Origin: Deltaproteobacteria bacterium
GTDB taxonomy: Bacteria; Desulfobacterota; Desulfobaccia; Desulfobaccales; 0-14-0-80-60-11
Direction: 5' to 3'
Assembly: GCA_023381945.1 (NCBI GenBank)
Contig: JAMCQY010000183.1
Span: 2,455-20,836 of the forward strand
DNA: 18,382 nucleotides
A program made the position numbers and the translations under genes. Below are positions 1 through 8,209 of the stretch, piece after piece. A model generated the notes under the pieces. It made no database searches. It was not told where the DNA came from and saw only the letters and a list, made by a program, of their open reading frames with translations. How positions within the stretch are numbered: the stretch's first letter is position 1; every line of letters begins with the position of its first letter.

Positions 1-1
1 G

Positions 2-250
2 CCTCCCAGAAACAATACCGAATTGTCCGCCTTGAGGGCTGCGGCGGTGGCCGGGGTCCTGGAGAAGGCTGCTCCCGGGCTGGGTCATTTCCTGCGGGTG
101 ACAGGCCTGGGGGTCAAAGGCAAGGAGCATCCTCTGAACCCCGGAGAAAATCCTGATAAGATTTATCGGCAGTATCGCACCGTCAATCTGGTCCTAAAAA
201 TTGACGTGGCTGCCATCATGCAGCAAGAAGCGGGTAATCTGGCGCCATGA
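2..250 (+). CDS. OmpA/MotB-like C-terminal domain protein, 5' end outside window
   Basis: The frame is open from the window edge to a TGA at 248-250, so only the last 82 residues are visible. They match the end of an OmpA-like peptidoglycan-binding domain: an N-x-ELS-x-RA-x-AVA helix near the start, a V-x-G-x-G-V-K strand in the middle, and a final YRQYRTVNLVLKI strand that corresponds to the family's NRRVEIVL strand. Members of this family bind diaminopimelate in peptidoglycan and anchor outer-membrane proteins, lipoproteins or MotB-type stators to the wall. The N-terminal part that would tell a porin or lipoprotein from a MotB/ZorB-type stator is missing. The stop codon overlaps the ATG of the next gene (ATGA), so the two are probably translationally coupled. 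The assignment rests on recognising the motif pattern, not on a search. Confidence 0.6.
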   Translation, partial: PPRNNTELSALRAAAVAGVLEKAAPGLGHFLRVTGLGVKGKEHPLNPGENPDKIYRQYRTVNLVLKIDVAAIMQQEAGNLAP

Positions 251-801
251 GCAGCTATCGCAAAATGGCCGGGCATTTTTGGCCATGGGACACCTTGGGA
301 GCCGCCCACCAGGAATGGCAAACCCAGGAAAGCCGCCTGATCAAAGTGCGGCAGCGGCTGGCCCTGGAATACCGGGCGACGTGCCAGCAGGCGGAGCAGC
401 TCGAAATCGAAACCGATCAAGGGATCCTGCGCGCGGCTCGATGCCGGCTGGACCAGCCTCATGATCCCCTAATCCTTAAAGGTAGAAACCGCCTGGCAAG
501 GATGTTTGCCTTGCGGGGCAAGGGCTTTTTCCGCCGGGTGCCGCCAATATTGGCAGCGGAATTGTCGCTCCATGTCGCCAATATTGAGGAGATCTGTCGC
601 AGTCAAGACGACTTGGCGGGCAGATTGCGGCTGGCCCGGGCAATCATGGACTTATTTTGCCGCAGCCCGGAATTTTGTAGTCCTCCCTTCCTCAGGTTGA
701 CCATCATCTCCCCCGAATCGGCCTCGTTGCTTTTCCAGCTTCGTCAAAAATGCCTTAGGGACCGCCAAGTAATTCGGGATCTTATCTCTAAAGAAGTGTA
801 A
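247..801 (+). CDS. hypothetical protein coupled to OmpA-like gene
   Basis: This gene encodes 184 residues from an ATG that overlaps the previous stop by four bases (ATGA), which decides the start. I do not recognise a family. The protein is soluble-looking, with no signal peptide or membrane helix. Residues about 20-60 are rich in Q, E, R and L and are probably helical or coiled-coil, and the C-terminal 40 residues also look helical. Residues about 85-105 form a basic, aromatic patch (RLARMFALRGKGFFRR) that could contact nucleic acid or a membrane surface. Tight coupling to an OmpA/MotB-like domain suggests a function tied to that envelope protein, but the sequence gives no mechanism. It is 184 residues, too short to be the ZorC protein of Zorya systems. 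A hairpin with a T-rich tail lies 85 bases downstream. Confidence 0.6.
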   Translation: MSSYRKMAGHFWPWDTLGAAHQEWQTQESRLIKVRQRLALEYRATCQQAEQLEIETDQGILRAARCRLDQPHDPLILKGRNRLARMFALRGKGFFRRVPPILAAELSLHVANIEEICRSQDDLAGRLRLARAIMDLFCRSPEFCSPPFLRLTIISPESASLLFQLRQKCLRDRQVIRDLISKEV

Positions 802-885
802 GCTTTGCCCTGACCGCCACCTCCCCTTTCGTAGGCTCATTTCGAACCGAATTGACTATCTTTTCAAAGGAATTACGTGGTACCA

Positions 886-920
886 TCGAGTTGTTCTGCA
901 ACTTAGACTCGATTTTCTTA
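886..920 (+). terminator. hairpin with T-rich tail, terminator or attenuator
   Basis: AGTTG (889-893) and CAACT (899-903) enclose the loop TTCTG. After a four-base bulge the outer bases TCG (886-888) pair with CGA (910-912). The stem is followed at once by GATTTTCTTA. It lies between the stop at 801 and the ATG at 940, so it could end the upstream transcript. If the downstream promoter is the TTGACT-like element near 852, it could instead act as an attenuator in the decarboxylase leader. The stem is short and interrupted. Confidence 0.35.
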
Positions 921-939
921 GCCGATAGGAAGGGCGACA

Positions 940-2579
940 ATGACCGTTGCGCATCCCATGACGGTGGGCCGGTATCTGGTGCGGCGCCTGGAACAGGCCG
1001 GTTTGCAGCATATCTTCGGGGTTCCCGGTGATTATGTGCTCTCTTTCTTTGACTATCTGGAAGAAAGCAGCCTCCAGGTGGTGTGCAACTGCAACGAACT
1101 TAACGCCGGCTACGCCGCCGACGGTTATGCCCGGCTCCAGGGATCGGCGCGGTGTGTGTCACTTATGGCGTAGGCGGCTGCAGTGCCTTTAATGCCATCA
1201 TGGGGGCTTATGCCGAGCGGGTTCCGGTGGTGGTCATTAGCGGCGGTCCCCGGACGACCACCCGTTCTGAACAGTTTCACCTCCATCACACGGTGCGCAA
1301 TAAAAACCTGCAGCAAGAGCTATTTGCCAGAATCACTGAGGCCGCGGTGATTCTGGCCCGGCCCGAATCCGCCCCAGAGCAGATCGACGCGGCGCTGGCC
1401 ACCTGCCTCAAGTCCCGGCGGCCGGTCTATATTGAGGTACCCCTGGATATGGTGGCCGCCCCCTGCCCTCCACCGGGGCCGTGGGCGGTGGACACTACCC
1501 TAACCAGCGAGCCGGACACCCTGGCAGAGGCGCTGGCGGAAACCATGGCCTTGATCGCCGCGGCCCGGAATCCTGTCATTTTGGCGGGGATTGAAGCGCA
1601 GCGGCTGGGAAGCCAAACAGATTTATTAGCCCTGGTCCAGCACACCGGCTTTCCCTTTGCCGCCACCTATCTGAGCAAATCCATGCTGCCGGAGCAGCAT
1701 CCCCAGTTCGCCGGCGTTTACGGCGCCGCCCTGGGGAGCGAAGCGGCGCAGCAGTTGGTGGAGGCTGCCGATGTCATTCTCTGCCTGGGCACCTTGATGA
1801 CCGACATGGCGCTGGGATTCGGAACCGCTCATCTGGACCCTAACCGAATGGTATTGGCCAACTCCGATCAAGTTCGCATTAAGCATCATATCTATGCGCA
1901 GGTGAGCCTGGGGGATTTCATCCGAGGTCTTCTGGCCCAACTCCCTCCGGGTCCTCCCCGGGAGCAGAGCTTCCTCCCCGCCTATCAGGGGGCAAAGACC
2001 GTTATCTCCTCTGCGCCTCTTACCTATAAACGCTTTTACGAAAGGATCAACCGGTTTCTGGACCACCGTAGCCTGGTGCTGGCGGATACGGGAGATTCGA
2101 TCTGCGCCGCGGCCCAGCTCTACCTGCCACAAGGCAGCAGATATATCTGCCAAGGCTACTATATGTCCATCGGCTATACCTTGCCGGCCGCCTTGGGGGT
2201 GAAACTGGCCGCCCCGGAGTTCCGGCCCGTCACCTTTATCGGGGACGGCGCGCTTCAAATGACCGCTCAAGAGTTGTCCACCCTGATCCGCCACCGGCTC
2301 AATCCGGTCATCTTCCTGATTAACAATGACGGCTACACCGTGGAGCGGGTGATAAATGACGGCCCTTATAATGATCTGCAGCCTTGGAAGTACCACCTGC
2401 TCCCCCAGGTCTTCCAGGGTGGTTGGGGCATGGAGGTCAAGACCGAGGGAGATTTGGAGGAAGCCCTGGCAAAAGCCCAAAACCAACCCAACGAACTGGC
2501 CATCATCGAAGTAAAGCTGGATCGCCTGGATTGTTCCGAGGCCTTAAAAAAATTGACCCGGATTTATAAAGGAAACTAG
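940..2579 (+). pseudogene. 2-oxo-acid decarboxylase (pyruvate/indolepyruvate decarboxylase family), frameshifted
   Basis: This is a thiamine-diphosphate decarboxylase that turns a 2-oxo acid into an aldehyde and CO2. It is read in two frames: 940-1142, then 1143-2579. With one extra base in the G run at 1141-1142 (CAG GGN ATC), the two halves join into one protein of 546 residues, the usual length of the family. Key sites are present: the N-terminal catalytic glutamate in NELNAGYAADGYAR (Glu53), the adjacent histidines in HLHHT (His116/His117), the GDGALQ...INND thiamine-diphosphate/Mg motif, and the YTVERVI segment that carries the C-terminal catalytic glutamate. AGGAAGGG lies just before the ATG. 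The next gene starts 15 bases downstream and is surely cotranscribed. The pattern fits pyruvate, indolepyruvate or branched-chain keto-acid decarboxylases; substrate cannot be fixed. As written the gene would give only a 77-residue fragment. A sequencing error is at least as likely as real decay, because no other lesion is seen. Confidence 0.85.
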
Positions 2580-2593
2580 CTAAAGGGGATCCC

Positions 2594-4627
2594 ATGATCT
2601 ACCGCATCCTGTCACCCGGCAAGCTGGGCTATACCTGTGAAGCGGCTTCTTTCCAGGAAGCCATGAAAACCAAGATTGACCTCATCGCTGCGGATGTGGG
2701 TTCCATCGACCCCGGGCCTTATTATCTGGGAGCGGGAAAGTCTTATGCCGAAAAGGCCATCTTGAAACGGGACTTTTCCCTGATGCTGGACGGGGCCTTG
2801 CGGCAGCAATGTCCCCTGCTTTTGGGCAGTTGCGGCCTGTCCGGAGACACCGCCCATATGGCAATCATGGTGGACATGGTCAAGGAAGTGTTCGAAGAGA
2901 AAGGGATAAAGAACATCACGGTGGCAGTGATCAGCGGCCATGTAGATAACCAGTTGGTCCTGGACCATCTGGAGCAATTGACTCCTTTGGGCCGCATGCC
3001 GGCGGTCACACCGGAGATGGTGCAGCAGAGCGCCATTGTCTCCCAGATGGGAATCGCCCCCTTTATCAAGGCGTTGGAGATGGGAGCGCAGGTGGTACTG
3101 GCCGGCCGGGCCTGCGACGTGGCCATCTTCGCCGCCGATCCGGTGCGGCTGGGTCTGGACGCGGGGCTGGCCTACCATACCGGGCACATACTGGAATGCG
3201 GGGCCATCGCCTGCGATCCCGGTTCCGCCAGCGACGGCTTGATTGCCGAGTTCCGGGACGACCAGAGCGTGGTTTTCACCGCGCCCAACCCCTTAAGGAA
3301 GGCCACCGTGTATTCCATCGCCGCCCACAGCCTCTATGAGGAAGACCATCCGGCGCTGCAGTATTACCCGGAGGGCGTCTCCACCTATGAACATACCCAA
3401 TATTTTCAGGTGGACGAACGAACCGCAGGTATTAAAAACAGCCTGTTTGTGCAGCGGCCCCTGGATACCAAGCTGGAAGGCAGCATCTTGCTCGGGGAGC
3501 GTTACGTTTCCCTATTGTTCCTGAATTCTCTCCAGGGCGTGCCGGAAAAATATCCGGTATACGGCCGCAACGGGGTGATGGTTAGGCCAGTAACTTCTCA
3601 GGAACAGGAAATTGGGCTCCTGATTAAGGCAAAAAGTCCCCAGGAAGAATCTGCTCGGGCCTTGCTTACCGTCATTAAAGGCTATTTCATGCACTACGGC
3701 TTTCCCGGACGCAAGGCCACCGCCGGCAACCTGGCCTTTCCCATCTCCCCTTCGGAAATCAACTACCACGAGGCCGGGGGAGATTTTGTCTCCTTTATTA
3801 TCGCCGGCACCCGGGACCCTTACTTTCAGAGCAGCTTTGCCGCCATCCAGGAGGGGGTCCTGAAACTGGCCCGGCAAAATTTCCCCCAACTGCTCGAGGT
3901 CTGCCACTTGGAGATTACCGTCACGGGACGGGAAACCCCGGTGTTGTACATGGAAACGGTGGCAAAGACCAAAGAGGCCGCCCAAGCCCGCCATCAGGAG
4001 GATCTGGCCTCGCTCTCAGCCTTCCTGGACCCGGGGCGGCCCTCCATGGCCGGTCTCTATGCCGGGGAGGCCTACACCTGGAGCATCTATCACCTTTGTC
4101 ATGATGCCGAACTGATCAAACACCAACTCTTTCCCATTACCCTTTACCGCTGCGACGGCCGTAATTGGGAGATCTTGGAGCAAACCGAGGCGGTATCGGC
4201 TTACGGCGGGGTGGGCCTGAGCCGATACGACGGCTCCCTGGACGAAAGCAAGGTTGATATCATCACCCCGGTTCCTCAGACCGGCACCCCTAAAGGGAGC
4301 AGGCCTCTCAAGGATATGGCCCGGGTGATCCGTTCCAAAAACGCCAAGGTTAACAAGATGACCTATGATATCTTCTTCAATTCTGAAGAGGATTACCAGC
4401 TGGCGCTGCGCTCGAATGCCTTCACCAAGGAAGCCGTGGCTCAAACCCTGGGGGTACCGGTGGCCGACTTGATCGGCTGCTATCGGGCGGACAACTGCCA
4501 GGCCATCAAAATCTCCACCTATCGCCGGCTCATCTCCGGCTCTCCGGGGGAGCGGGATGTGTTCGGGGCCCAACAGCATCTTCCCCTGATATTGATGAAT
4601 GTCCCGATTTTCGGAGTCAACTATTAG
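2594..4627 (+). CDS. AtuA-like (DUF1446) protein fused to DUF4387
   Basis: The protein has 677 residues. Roughly residues 1-480 resemble the acyclic terpene utilisation AtuA / DUF1446 family, with the typical N-terminal AADVGSIDPGPYYLG and LLLGSCGLSGDTAH segments and an AGRACDVAIFAA segment near residue 175. Residues about 574-677 match DUF4387: ARVIRSKNAKVNKMTYDI, then LGVP, AIKIS and a DVFGAQQHLPL end. In many genomes the DUF4387 protein is a separate small gene next to the AtuA-like one; here they are fused. AtuA-type genes are linked to catabolism of acyclic terpenes and branched acyl compounds, but the biochemical role of this family is not settled. AAGGGG sits five bases before the ATG. 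It follows the keto-acid decarboxylase by 15 bases, so both probably act on one substrate pathway. A bidirectional terminator follows. Confidence 0.85.
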   Translation: MIYRILSPGKLGYTCEAASFQEAMKTKIDLIAADVGSIDPGPYYLGAGKSYAEKAILKRDFSLMLDGALRQQCPLLLGSCGLSGDTAHMAIMVDMVKEVFEEKGIKNITVAVISGHVDNQLVLDHLEQLTPLGRMPAVTPEMVQQSAIVSQMGIAPFIKALEMGAQVVLAGRACDVAIFAADPVRLGLDAGLAYHTGHILECGAIACDPGSASDGLIAEFRDDQSVVFTAPNPLRKATVYSIAAHSLYEEDHPALQYYPEGVSTYEHTQYFQVDERTAGIKNSLFVQRPLDTKLEGSILLGERYVSLLFLNSLQGVPEKYPVYGRNGVMVRPVTSQEQEIGLLIKAKSPQEESARALLTVIKGYFMHYGFPGRKATAGNLAFPISPSEINYHEAGGDFVSFIIAGTRDPYFQSSFAAIQEGVLKLARQNFPQLLEVCHLEITVTGRETPVLYMETVAKTKEAAQARHQEDLASLSAFLDPGRPSMAGLYAGEAYTWSIYHLCHDAELIKHQLFPITLYRCDGRNWEILEQTEAVSAYGGVGLSRYDGSLDESKVDIITPVPQTGTPKGSRPLKDMARVIRSKNAKVNKMTYDIFFNSEEDYQLALRSNAFTKEAVAQTLGVPVADLIGCYRADNCQAIKISTYRRLISGSPGERDVFGAQQHLPLILMNVPIFGVNY

Positions 4628-4668
4628 GGTGAGACGACGAATCCGAATCTGATTTTAAGTACCGCAAA

Positions 4669-4700
4669 AAATAACCCCTTGAAATATCAAGGGGTTATTT
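4669..4700. terminator. bidirectional intrinsic terminator
   Basis: A perfect 14-bp stem, AAATAACCCCTTGA (4669-4682) and TCAAGGGGTTATTT (4687-4700), encloses the loop AATA. The A-run before it (4666-4671) gives a U tract when read on the minus strand, and TTATTTCTT gives one on the plus strand. It sits between the convergent AtuA-like and autotransporter genes and serves both. Confidence 0.92.
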
Positions 4701-4764
4701 CTTCCGCGGCTCCCCCATTAACCTTAGAACCAGGGCAATGAGGCAAAGGTTGATTTTCAATTGC

Positions 4765-7215
4765 TTAGAATGCAATTCGCAAGCCGGCGTTTACCCCCAT
4801 ATTGTAGCTGTGGCTGCGTCCGACTTCGGCGGTGTAGCCGAGGTTGGCCGTGACGGTTTTGGAGAATTCCGCGGAGAAATCAGCACTCAACACGGCGAAA
4901 TCCCGGCCGGGTTCCCGGGTCTGAAAGGCTATGGTGCCGCTGCCCTGGGCTAAGCGGGCGTCGAGGCCGCGAGTCTTATCGGAATATTCGTGCTGCCAAA
5001 CGGCTGAAACTTGGGGAATGAAGGTGACGCCGCCTTTCTTGGCTTTGATGCCTGCCCGCGCCCCGAGCCCGGTCTGCACGGAGGTCGCCGATTGGACGGG
5101 CACGCGGAGATTCAAGGCCCCGGCGTTATTCTCGGTAAAGGCCCCGGTGGAAAGGGTGGTATAGTACAGCGACACCAAAGGGTTGATGATCGCATTCCCT
5201 ACTTTTAGATCGTAGCCGGTCTCCGCCGCCAATTGGAACTGATTGCCGGTGGTGCTGGCCCTGGCGGTGCGGTTGAGAGTGCCAAAAACGACGTTTCTCT
5301 CCATGTTGTAGAAGTCTTCATAGGTATAGCCTATGATGCCGTTCAAGTAGTAGCCGTTGCTGAAAAAGCTGGAATAAGCGTTGAAGGGGATGCTGTTCAC
5401 GTTGATGCTGCCCCCTGTTTCTTTTAGACCGGCACCGGTATTATTATATCCGGTATTCAGGCCTACCAGGAGGTTCTCCAGGAGCCAGTAATCCGCTCCC
5501 AGCGTAAATCCCGCATTGGTGTATTGATAGCCTACCTGGCCGCTGGTACTGTCCACGTTGCCCCAGTTAACCATGGGGTCCAAATAGACTCCCCAAGGCT
5601 TTTCCTTTCCCCGCCGAATTAAGGGATTACCGGCGTCGGAGGCGAAGTTACTCGCGGCTAACACCATTTTGGTGTCGTAACCTTTCATGAACCCGCCGCC
5701 GCCAAAGCTGAAGGCGCTGCTGCCGAATTCGGCTTCTCCACGTAGTCTGGCCATTCTGTTTCTCAGGTACTGAAACTGCATGCGGGTCACGGGAAAATTC
5801 AGGGAAGGCAGGGAGGCGTATTTCAAAGGCAGAATCTCATTAAAGGCCGACTGTACCTGTTGGGTGGTGGACAAGGCGGTGATCGCATTGAGAACCGTAA
5901 ATATATCGCCCGAAGTCGCGCCGGTGAAACTATTGAGCACATTCCCCACGGTTGCCTGACTAGGGGACAGGTTGAGATTGGGCGCGGTAAAGTTGGCTAC
6001 GGTTTGCAGGTCAACGGAATTGGGGTGGTATAACGCCTGCCAGAACAGGGTTGGGCTGATTTGGGGAATCTGGGCGAAGGTGCCCGTCACACCGCCAGTG
6101 GCGGTGATTACGCCGGGGAAGACTTGGTTTATCGAGGGGAAGTAGCCCGCCTGCAGCTCCGGTCTCAGCGTGCCATTAAGGGTGGCGCTGCCCGGAGCGC
6201 CAGTGACAACGAGTTTATCGTAAGTGGTGGGCGAAGCGATTTCCACCGCCAAAGTCCCGCTGGCGGTTTGCGCGTAACTGCCGGTCACGGTCAAGGTGCC
6301 CACGGAACGGCCCGGGTTGACAGTGCCGCCGTTGGTGAGGTTGCCGGTAAAATTATTGGCCATCAGAACGCCGGCGCCACTCAGGGAGTAAGTGCCATTA
6401 CTGCCTATAATTATAGTATCCGCCGAATTGGTGCCGCCGGTATGGATGAAGGCGCCTGGGCCGGCGCCGCCGATGATTTCATTGGCGGCCGAGAGGCTGC
6501 CGCCGCTTAAATTGTAAGTGCCGTTGCTGCCGGCGTTATAGCCCAGATAAAGGGTGCCGGTCACCGTGTTGGTGCCGCCCGTCTGGGTGAAGGCGCCGCG
6601 GCCGGAGTAGCCTACAACCTCATTAATGGCTGTCAGGCTGCCGCTGCCGCTCAGGGTGTAGGCGCCGCTGCCGCCGGCGACACCCAGATCAAGGTCCCCG
6701 GCCACCGTGTGGCTGCCAGCCGTCTGGGTAAAGATACCGCTGCCGACGTTGCCGAGCTCCTCAAAAACGCCCACCGAGAGGGTGCCGCCACTCAGCGAGT
6801 AGCTGCCAATGCCGTTATTGCCCAATCCATCTGTGCCACCCACTATGAGAGAATTGGTCACCAAATGAGCGCCGCCCGTCTGGGTGAAGGCGCCGCGGCC
6901 GGCGAGGCCGATTAAATCGGAACCGGCCGCCGAGTTCACCGAGAGGGTGCCGCCGCTCAGGGTGTAGAAGCCGCTGCCCGTAGCGCTATTGCCCAGAGTT
7001 AGGACGTTGGTCACCGTATTAGTGCCGCCTGTTTGGTTCAAGGTGCCAGCGCTGAGATTACCGATCGTTTCATTGGCATTAGTGATATCGGGAGGGACCG
7101 TCAACGTAGCCCCGCCGTCCAAAGTGATATCCGCCCAGCCGAAAGACGGCGCCATAACCATGGTCAGCAACAAGGCTATCCCCAGCCCCAGCCGCCAAAA
7201 TCTGATCCTTTTCAT
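4765..7215 (-). CDS. type V autotransporter with repeat passenger
   Basis: The protein has 816 residues and is secreted across the outer membrane by its own beta-barrel. Residues 1-28 are a signal peptide (KR start, hydrophobic LLLTMVMAP core, cleavage probably after GWA). Residues about 52-290 hold five tandem units of 40-52 residues with the pattern GAFTQTGGTNTV-x-LxLG-x-GxYxLSGGxLS, predicted to form a beta-helix stalk. Residues about 295-330 (PGRSVGTLTVTGSYAQ, TLAVEI) are the passenger-to-translocator segment common in autotransporters. Residues about 535-816 form a translocator barrel of alternating strands, ending GLRIAF with the terminal aromatic residue needed for outer-membrane insertion. 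GGGGGAG lies about ten bases before the ATG. No protease or lipase triad is evident, so an adhesin or surface-structure role is the better inference. The ligand is unknown. Confidence 0.9.
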   Translation of the reverse strand: MKRIRFWRLGLGIALLLTMVMAPSFGWADITLDGGATLTVPPDITNANETIGNLSAGTLNQTGGTNTVTNVLTLGNSATGSGFYTLSGGTLSVNSAAGSDLIGLAGRGAFTQTGGAHLVTNSLIVGGTDGLGNNGIGSYSLSGGTLSVGVFEELGNVGSGIFTQTAGSHTVAGDLDLGVAGGSGAYTLSGSGSLTAINEVVGYSGRGAFTQTGGTNTVTGTLYLGYNAGSNGTYNLSGGSLSAANEIIGGAGPGAFIHTGGTNSADTIIIGSNGTYSLSGAGVLMANNFTGNLTNGGTVNPGRSVGTLTVTGSYAQTASGTLAVEIASPTTYDKLVVTGAPGSATLNGTLRPELQAGYFPSINQVFPGVITATGGVTGTFAQIPQISPTLFWQALYHPNSVDLQTVANFTAPNLNLSPSQATVGNVLNSFTGATSGDIFTVLNAITALSTTQQVQSAFNEILPLKYASLPSLNFPVTRMQFQYLRNRMARLRGEAEFGSSAFSFGGGGFMKGYDTKMVLAASNFASDAGNPLIRRGKEKPWGVYLDPMVNWGNVDSTSGQVGYQYTNAGFTLGADYWLLENLLVGLNTGYNNTGAGLKETGGSINVNSIPFNAYSSFFSNGYYLNGIIGYTYEDFYNMERNVVFGTLNRTARASTTGNQFQLAAETGYDLKVGNAIINPLVSLYYTTLSTGAFTENNAGALNLRVPVQSATSVQTGLGARAGIKAKKGGVTFIPQVSAVWQHEYSDKTRGLDARLAQGSGTIAFQTREPGRDFAVLSADFSAEFSKTVTANLGYTAEVGRSHSYNMGVNAGLRIAF
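6346..7062 (-). repeat. five tandem passenger repeats in autotransporter
   Basis: Five in-frame units of about 120-156 bases encode the motif F-T-Q-T-G-G-T-N-T-V ... Y-x-L-S-G-G-x-L-S. Units two and four are closest to each other, each opening with GRGAFTQTGG. The last unit is shortened and has IHTGGTN in place of TQTGGTN. Such coding repeats can change copy number by recombination. Confidence 0.8.
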
Positions 7216-7860
7216 ATCCGCTTCTCCCCCTTCAGGTACCGCTTAACTTGTCAGCTGCCACCCAGGCGCGGCACTACCCGCCGACCGAGAGCGTCCGGCC
7301 TCCCGGATAAGCCGAGAAACCCGAGGACCCCAAGCCATTGGTGCAATTAACCACCACTCTTGGACCCTGATCCACCTCTGATCCAGCCCAGATAGTTATT
7401 GCTTCCTTTCAGCAGTGAGTCGGCCTCTTCCTTGTCGGCCAATCAGGTGAGAAATATAAACGTCCCGGAGTATCAGAAAAACCTTGAGCCGGTATCACTA
7501 ACCGGCCGAAAAGGATCCGGCTGTTATCCGGGAATACTCTCGTTAATCGGTGGGGATTTGAGATGAGAGCCGAGAGCAGTAGAAGCAGCAGTTGAGCGCA
7601 GACCCAACAGCTGCCTTGCGAAGAACACCCCGGCCGCATACCTCCCCCCATTTTGCCAGAGCATCATTATTTCAACCCTTCCACAACGGCTCAAGAATGT
7701 CAAATTTTATTTTTGTGTAGCTTGTAAATTTTTTTTGTTCAACAAATGTCACACCTCATTTAGGATTATTACGAGGAGCTTGTTATATGTAGTAGAGAAG
7801 CCATGTTGGCAAGATATTATTTATCTATGTAAGATACGCTATTAACATTGAAAATTGGCT
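7216..7860. other. gene-poor region upstream of autotransporter
   Basis: I see no convincing gene here. The only longer open frame (7409-7651, minus) has proline/serine-rich random composition and no usable ribosome binding site. The region would be the leader and promoter zone of the autotransporter. It contains a small dyad, GCCGGT (7488-7493) and ACCGGC (7501-7506) with a 7-base loop, and an AT-rich stretch at 7700-7760 with the odd palindrome TTTGTT-C-AACAAA (7734-7746). A minus-strand TTGACA (7703-7698) exists, but no good -10 box is at the right distance. I could not match any known riboswitch. Confidence 0.4.
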
Positions 7861-7888
7861 TTGCCAGTAATTCCCAAGTACTCGGCAA
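7861..7888 (-). terminator. hairpin directly after the 18-codon ORF
   Basis: TTGCCAGTA (7861-7869) pairs with TACTcGGCAA (7879-7888) with one bulged base and a 9-base loop. Read on the minus strand, the hairpin begins two bases after the TAA stop of the short ORF and is followed by AGCCAATTTTC. The tail has only four Us and is slightly distant, so it is a weak intrinsic terminator or a stabilising 3' hairpin. Confidence 0.5.
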
Positions 7889-7889
7889 A

Positions 7890-7946
7890 TTAAACACCTG
7901 GCGCTTTGGGAACCGCCCCATTGAAACCATTATCCAATACAGCCAT
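7890..7946 (-). CDS. 18-residue peptide ORF with strong ribosome binding site
   Basis: The ORF encodes MAVLDNGFNGAVPKAPGV and stops at TAA. On the minus strand the ATG follows AAAAAAGGAGG by seven bases, one of the two strongest Shine-Dalgarno sequences in the window, and a hairpin starts two bases past the stop. Binding site, short ORF and hairpin together look like a complete small transcription unit. The peptide is not hydrophobic, has one acidic and one basic residue, and is rich in Gly, Ala, Val and Pro. I know no family for it. A peptide precursor, a leader peptide or an RNA with an incidental ORF are all possible. The longer frame that overlaps it (7817-8002) has no matching binding site and does not look like a protein. 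Confidence 0.45.
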   Translation of the reverse strand: MAVLDNGFNGAVPKAPGV

Positions 7947-8209
7947 GGACATTCCTCCTTTTTTACCATTCGAAAATTTAAAATTCGCGACCATTTGGCC
8001 AAGAATCAATGAGACCTGGCTAATTCCCTACAGATGCATTTTGTAGGCCTCGATCATGAACCGGGAGACGACGGGTCATGGCATGGTTGGAATTTGATAT
8101 TGCTGGGATCGGCCTTTGATTCACTCCTGAAAGAGATAATGGGATAAGATAACTATAGAGGCTGCAGAGGGCGGCCCAGAAAGACGGATAAACAGGGAAG
8201 CATCCAGAT

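Noticed and set aside
1..801. Zorya-type defence system
   Set aside because: Only the end of an OmpA-like domain is seen and the 184-residue neighbour is too short for ZorC; there is no ZorA or ZorD in the window.
1626..2486. 286-residue open frame on the minus strand
   Set aside because: It is the antisense shadow of the GC-rich decarboxylase gene, whose family motifs are clear on the plus strand.
7441..7600. Possible riboswitch in the autotransporter leader
   Set aside because: I compared it by eye with cyclic-di-GMP and cobalamin patterns; conserved cores are absent. Only a six-base dyad is present.
7409..7651. 80-residue minus-strand frame with a run of leucines
   Set aside because: Composition is random beyond the leucine run and the purine-rich stretch is not correctly spaced from the ATG.
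7817..8002. 61-residue minus-strand frame
   Set aside because: Its start has no binding site; the strong AAGGAGG inside it serves the 18-codon ORF in another frame.
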